8,785 nt of DNA from Candidatus Njordarchaeota archaeon. GTDB taxonomy: Archaea > Asgardarchaeota > Njordarchaeia > Njordarchaeales > Njordarchaeaceae. Positions 5,479 through 8,785 of the stretch are shown here, one piece after another. A program made the translations under genes and the position numbers. Location of the stretch: NCBI GenBank assembly GCA_029856625.1, contig JAHKLG010000043.1, positions 1 to 8,785 on the forward strand. Direction: 5' to 3'. A model generated the notes under the pieces. The model worked only from the letters and a program-made list of their open reading frames with translations. It did no database searches and was not told where the DNA came from. Within the stretch, counting starts at the first letter, position 1; each line of letters opens with the position of its first letter.

Positions 5479-6672
5479 ATGATTGATGAGTGGAGAAAGT
5501 TACCAATTAATGCGAGAAGGCTAATAATATACTATTCAATTTCTACTATTCCTTTAGTAGGGGATATTTTCCTTCCATTATATCTCTATACTAGGGGTTG
5601 GGAATTAATTGAGGTCGGCTTTTTATTATCCTTTGGTTTTGTCATGGAGATAGTAGGGAGTATCCTTATAGGATATTTATTTGACAAAGGTTTTCAGCCA
5701 AAGATTGCAATGTTCATTATAGATTTTGTATCAGGAGTTATTCATCTAATTTACGCAGTCGCCGAGCAACCCAAACAAATATACCTAGCCTATAGTATAT
5801 GGGGTTTCCTAGCACCTTTGTCAGTTGCATACCAGACTATTGAGAAAGAGGTTTATCCAGAAACAAGTTATGATGTAACATTCTCTCTACACATGGCGTT
5901 TCCGAATGCTACTCAACTTATCGGAATGATCGTGTTTGGGTACTACTTAACATATGCTAACCCGGGATTAACTGGTTTTAGAACGTTTTACTTCTCTACA
6001 GCTTCTCTATACTTTATCACATCATTATACATTTTAGCGAAAATTCCAAGAACTAAGGAGAGGACTACTATTAGCGGTTTCACAATATCCAGAATTAGTA
6101 AGGATCTACTACCTCTATTCATTTCAGAGATACTGATTATTTTTGGTTACCAAATAGCTCCACAATTCATTTACATGAATTACGTCTTTAACATTGCCAG
6201 ATTTAATATCTTTATGATCTCTCTCACGCTTACCTTAGCTAATATAGCGGGAGTAATAGGAGGAGTGATAACTAGTAAAAAGGCAGGAAAACGAAAATTT
6301 CTATTCCCAGCAATCATAACCTTAGCTTTTTCTTACACATTACTATATTTAGCGAAATTTTTCCAGCGAATTTTTCAAGTGTTTATTCTTAGTTGTTTAC
6401 ATGTCTTCCTGTCCTACCTAGCACACACTATATGGTTTGTTTATCATAGATCCCTGTTTTATGAGAGGGTTCCCCAGGAGCATAAGGGAAAAATCTTTGG
6501 TACACTATCCTCTATGAGAATCATCATTTACACGATCACACCAATTATCTCGGCTCAAATAGCCACGAGCATTGATCCATTATCGAATTTTCTTATAGCA
6601 ACAATGATAATACTAACAGCAACAATTCCCTACACTTTTGTGATAAGCGTAAATGAGAAGTATCAAGCATAA
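5479..6672 (+). CDS. Major facilitator superfamily (MFS) transporter
   Basis: A 397-residue integral membrane protein with about twelve hydrophobic segments in two halves split by a charged loop near 186-210 (A-K-I-P-R-T-K-E-R). The MFS signature between helices 2 and 3 is present in degenerate form as G-Y-L-F-D-K-G-F-Q-P-K (65-75), and the matching second-half loop is G-G-V-I-T-S-K-K-A-G-K-R-K (261-273). Length and layout are normal for a secondary transporter driven by an ion gradient. GAGGG at 5468-5472 lies six bases before the ATG, supporting this start. It appears to be a single-gene unit: nothing overlaps it and the next gene begins about 100 bases on with its own promoter-like box. 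Neither substrate nor direction of transport can be deduced; the scarcity of charged residues inside the helices gives no hint of a sugar or drug specificity. Confidence 0.87.
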   Translation: MIDEWRKLPINARRLIIYYSISTIPLVGDIFLPLYLYTRGWELIEVGFLLSFGFVMEIVGSILIGYLFDKGFQPKIAMFIIDFVSGVIHLIYAVAEQPKQIYLAYSIWGFLAPLSVAYQTIEKEVYPETSYDVTFSLHMAFPNATQLIGMIVFGYYLTYANPGLTGFRTFYFSTASLYFITSLYILAKIPRTKERTTISGFTISRISKDLLPLFISEILIIFGYQIAPQFIYMNYVFNIARFNIFMISLTLTLANIAGVIGGVITSKKAGKRKFLFPAIITLAFSYTLLYLAKFFQRIFQVFILSCLHVFLSYLAHTIWFVYHRSLFYERVPQEHKGKIFGTLSSMRIIIYTITPIISAQIATSIDPLSNFLIATMIILTATIPYTFVISVNEKYQA

Positions 6673-6711
6673 ATCATTCGTAGACTTTTGGTAGCCCTCT
6701 ATTTAGAGCAG

Positions 6712-6719
6712 TTTTAAAT
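6712..6719 (+). promoter_or_regulatory. TATA-like box of tldDE
   Basis: TTTTAAAT in the 101-base spacer after the MFS gene. A start about 26 bases downstream, near 6742, would leave a leader of about 32 bases to the tldD ATG. A second weaker box, TTTAAGC around 6739-6745, would give an almost leaderless message. Confidence 0.4.
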
Positions 6720-6773
6720 TCAAAATTTCATACAACTCTTTAAGCTTTCTTCTACTCTTTTAGGTAATCTCAA

Positions 6774-8159
6774 ATGTCGTACGTAACCGATGCTATTGAT
6801 TACCTAATTAGGAAGGGAGTAGATTTTTGCGATGCTCGTTTGGAATCTCGAGAAACACTTAGAATAGAGATTGTAAATGGTGAGATAAGAGCGATAAATA
6901 GCAGCAAGCAACGGGGATTATCCATAAGGGCTCTCATTGATGGGGTTTGGGGTTATGCTTCCACAACAAAATTTGATACAGAATCAATTAAAGAGACCGC
7001 TGAGAAAGCATTCAAAGCCGCCAAAGTTCTTGCAGAGAAAGCCAAGAGAAAGAAAATTTTGCTAAATAGTATCGTTAGGACGGAGGAGGCAAAACCACGT
7101 ATACTGATACATCCTTGGAATGTTCCTCTCTCCAAGAAATTAGACATATTATTCAGCATTAATAAGGTTCAGAAAGAGTATAGCGAAAAAATCGTCAATG
7201 TTACCACCAATTACCATGAGAGGATAGATCATTATGAATTAGCAAATTCTCTAGGATCTCTCCTAATATGGGATGAGATCCGTCTCTCTGTGTACTCAAT
7301 GTCCATAGCAAGAGAAGCCGGTAAGATGCAATACTCTTTCATGCATAAAAGCGGTACACGAGGCTTCGAATTACTTAAAGAACTAAATATTGAAGAGGAA
7401 GGAAAGAAGGTTTCTGAGGAGGCGGTTAAGTTATTATCCGCAAAGAAACCTCCAGCCGGATACTTAACAGTCATTGCGGATCCCTCCGTAGCAGGAGTAT
7501 TAGCTCATGAGGTAATGGGTCACGCTTCTGAGGCAGACGAGGTTATCAAGAAAAGAAGTTTTCTCACAGGAATCATCGGGAAACAGGTGGGCTCAGAGTT
7601 AGTGACCATGGTTGATGATGGTACTCTAAACGGAGCTTATGGCTCTATACCCTTTGATAGCGAAGGAACACCCTCCTCAAGAACTGTAATAATTGATAAG
7701 GGCATTTATACTAGCTATCTCCATAATTTAGAAACAGCTTCTTTAATGGGTGTAGAGCCCACAGGAAATGGTAGAGCACAAGATTTTAATCGTAGAATCT
7801 TCGTTAGAATGACCAATACCTTCTTTGCGCCCGGGGAGTGGAGCTTTGATGAGATAATTAGTGATACTAAGGAGGGATTATTAGCTATAAAATCTATAGG
7901 AGGAATGGAGGATCCCGTGGGCGGAGGATTCCAGACAACTGTTCTGATGGGTTATATTGTGAAGAATGGAGAATTAGCAGATCTTGTTAGGGGCTTCACA
8001 CTGAGTGGAAAAGCATTAGAGATTCTCAGAACTGTTGATGCAGTAAGCAAAGAGTTCAGACTAGAGGGAGGTTATTGTGGAAAAGGAGAGGAGGATTTCG
8101 TTCCAGTCTCAACGGGTGGGCCCTATATGCGAGCTAAAATGCTAGTGGGAGGTGGATGA
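6774..8159 (+). CDS. tldD: TldD, zinc metallopeptidase subunit of the TldD/TldE complex
   Basis: The catalytic subunit (461 residues, typical length) of the cytoplasmic TldD/TldE heterodimer. In E. coli the complex finishes removal of the microcin B17 leader and degrades the CcdA antitoxin; the archaeal role is not established. The zinc motif H-E-V-M-G-H is at 245-250 within V-L-A-H-E-V-M-G-H-A-S-E-A-D. The third ligand expected from the E. coli structure is matched by Cys435 in G-G-Y-C-G-K-G, followed by the family's ending V-P-V-S-T-G-G-P. The N-terminal domain shows R-x-E-I-V-N-G-E-I-R-A-I-N-S-S near 30-44 and R-G-L-S-I-R-A-L-I-D-G-V-W-G-Y-A at 48-62. All catalytic features are intact, so it should be active. 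AGGT at 6762-6765 precedes the ATG by eight bases. The tldE start lies just past its stop, so the two subunits are probably made from one message. Confidence 0.95.
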   Translation: MSYVTDAIDYLIRKGVDFCDARLESRETLRIEIVNGEIRAINSSKQRGLSIRALIDGVWGYASTTKFDTESIKETAEKAFKAAKVLAEKAKRKKILLNSIVRTEEAKPRILIHPWNVPLSKKLDILFSINKVQKEYSEKIVNVTTNYHERIDHYELANSLGSLLIWDEIRLSVYSMSIAREAGKMQYSFMHKSGTRGFELLKELNIEEEGKKVSEEAVKLLSAKKPPAGYLTVIADPSVAGVLAHEVMGHASEADEVIKKRSFLTGIIGKQVGSELVTMVDDGTLNGAYGSIPFDSEGTPSSRTVIIDKGIYTSYLHNLETASLMGVEPTGNGRAQDFNRRIFVRMTNTFFAPGEWSFDEIISDTKEGLLAIKSIGGMEDPVGGGFQTTVLMGYIVKNGELADLVRGFTLSGKALEILRTVDAVSKEFRLEGGYCGKGEEDFVPVSTGGPYMRAKMLVGGG

Positions 8160-8161
8160 AG

Positions 8162-8785
8162 ATGAAGGTAGACTTACGTGAACTCTGCGATCATGCTCTA
8201 AGGATATCAGAAGCCGAACAAACTGAAGTATTCTCTATAAGGGCAACGATGAAAAACTATTATATTGATGACGGTAAGATCATAATCGGCACGGATAATA
8301 CATGGATTGGAGTAGGTATCAAAAGCGTTATTAAAAAGAGGATAGGGTACTTTTCTAGGACGATTCATAAGAAACGGGAAGTAGAAAGCATTGTTCAAAA
8401 ATCCTTCGAAATAGCGAAGATTTCTCCCCCAGATGAAAAATTCTTCAGTCTCCCAAGTCCTGAGCCGGTTTCGGGGAGTATTGAAAAAGTATATGATGAG
8501 AGTACTGCTCAAGCGGATCCTAGAGAAATCGTAGAGAATTTGACCGTTTTCTTGGACAGTACTCAAAGGGAAGGCGTAAAGGTGATGAGTGGTTTTCTAA
8601 GAATAACGGAGTTCGAATTCGTTGTTAAAAATTCGCTAGGAGTAGATTTTTCTCACCAAGGTACTTTAGTTTACTTATTCGCCACAGCTAAGAAGGAGAC
8701 GGGCGAAGGAATCATTAAAAGGTTCTCCACTTCGCTTAGTGGAATAGATTATCAAAAGGCTGGCGAGGATTTATTTGAGAGAACA
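8162..8785 (+). CDS. tldE: TldE/PmbA, partner subunit of TldD, 3' partial
   Basis: The first 208 residues of the non-catalytic partner of TldD; the frame is open to the right edge, and full TldE proteins are about 430-450 residues. The fragment shows the family's N-terminal layout: an amphipathic helix (L-C-D-H-A-L-R-I-S-E-A-E-Q-T-E-V), then Y-Y-I-D-D-G-K-I and an I-G-V-G-I-K stretch matching the TldD core, a proline-rich linker (F-S-L-P-S-P-E-P), and V-V-K-N-S-L-G-V-D-F-S before the break. TldE lacks the H-E-x-x-x-H site; the part that would show this is outside the window. I choose ATG 8162 because GGAGGTGG (8148-8155) is placed six bases before it; ATG 8156, which overlaps the tldD stop as ATGA, would touch that site directly. 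The assignment leans on both sequence and adjacency to tldD. Confidence 0.88.
   Translation, partial: MKVDLRELCDHALRISEAEQTEVFSIRATMKNYYIDDGKIIIGTDNTWIGVGIKSVIKKRIGYFSRTIHKKREVESIVQKSFEIAKISPPDEKFFSLPSPEPVSGSIEKVYDESTAQADPREIVENLTVFLDSTQREGVKVMSGFLRITEFEFVVKNSLGVDFSHQGTLVYLFATAKKETGEGIIKRFSTSLSGIDYQKAGEDLFERT

Noticed and set aside
5457..5490. CTGA directly followed by GTGATGA, and a second TGATGAG, resembling D'/C' boxes
   Set aside because: No matching outer C and D boxes occur at guide-RNA spacing, and the bases coincide with the MFS ribosome binding site and start.
8207..8566. A - strand frame of 119 codons at the right end
   Set aside because: It is antisense to the tldE frame, which is open through the window end and matches its family; the antisense product has no recognisable features.

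Overview
The window looks archaeal and probably thermophilic, although no rRNA or tRNA is present to fix the lineage. The evidence is low GC, heavy use of ATA, AGA and AGG codons, A/T-rich TATA-like boxes about 25-30 bases ahead of expected transcript starts, GGTG/GAGG-type ribosome binding sites, GTG/TTG starts, a VapBC pair and a TldD/TldE pair. A Thermoproteota-type organism is my best guess. That is inference, helped by the known rarity of PTS transporters in archaea and the published case of Thermofilum pendens.

Left third (1-2716, all +): the end of a mannose-family PTS membrane subunit (EIID, cut by the window edge), then the EIIB phosphocarrier with its active-site His, a Gfo/Idh/MocA sugar-type dehydrogenase, and a 143-residue protein I cannot identify. 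EIIB, the dehydrogenase and the unknown protein are packed with an 11-base gap and an ATGA overlap, so they are probably co-transcribed. The simplest reading is uptake and phosphorylation of a sugar or sugar derivative followed by oxidation. EIIA, EIIC, EI and HPr would have to lie outside the window.

Middle (2817-4940, all -): a VapBC toxin-antitoxin pair with a perfect 10-bp inverted repeat sitting on its own promoter, preceded by a neutral/alkaline ceramidase-like amidohydrolase. The hydrolase retains the metal-site residues of the family but has no secretion signal.

Then comes a gene-free stretch of about 540 bases (4941-5478) with several TATA-like boxes and one short protein-like open frame. 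It precedes a 12-helix-type MFS transporter (5479-6672, +).

Right end (6774-8785, +): tldD with complete zinc-ligand residues, followed by tldE/pmbA, which runs off the window. The two overlap closely and form the heterodimeric TldD/TldE peptidase. Apart from the PTS unit, the toxin-antitoxin pair and TldD/E, the neighbours do not form an obvious single pathway. I see no mobile element, CRISPR array or structural RNA gene.
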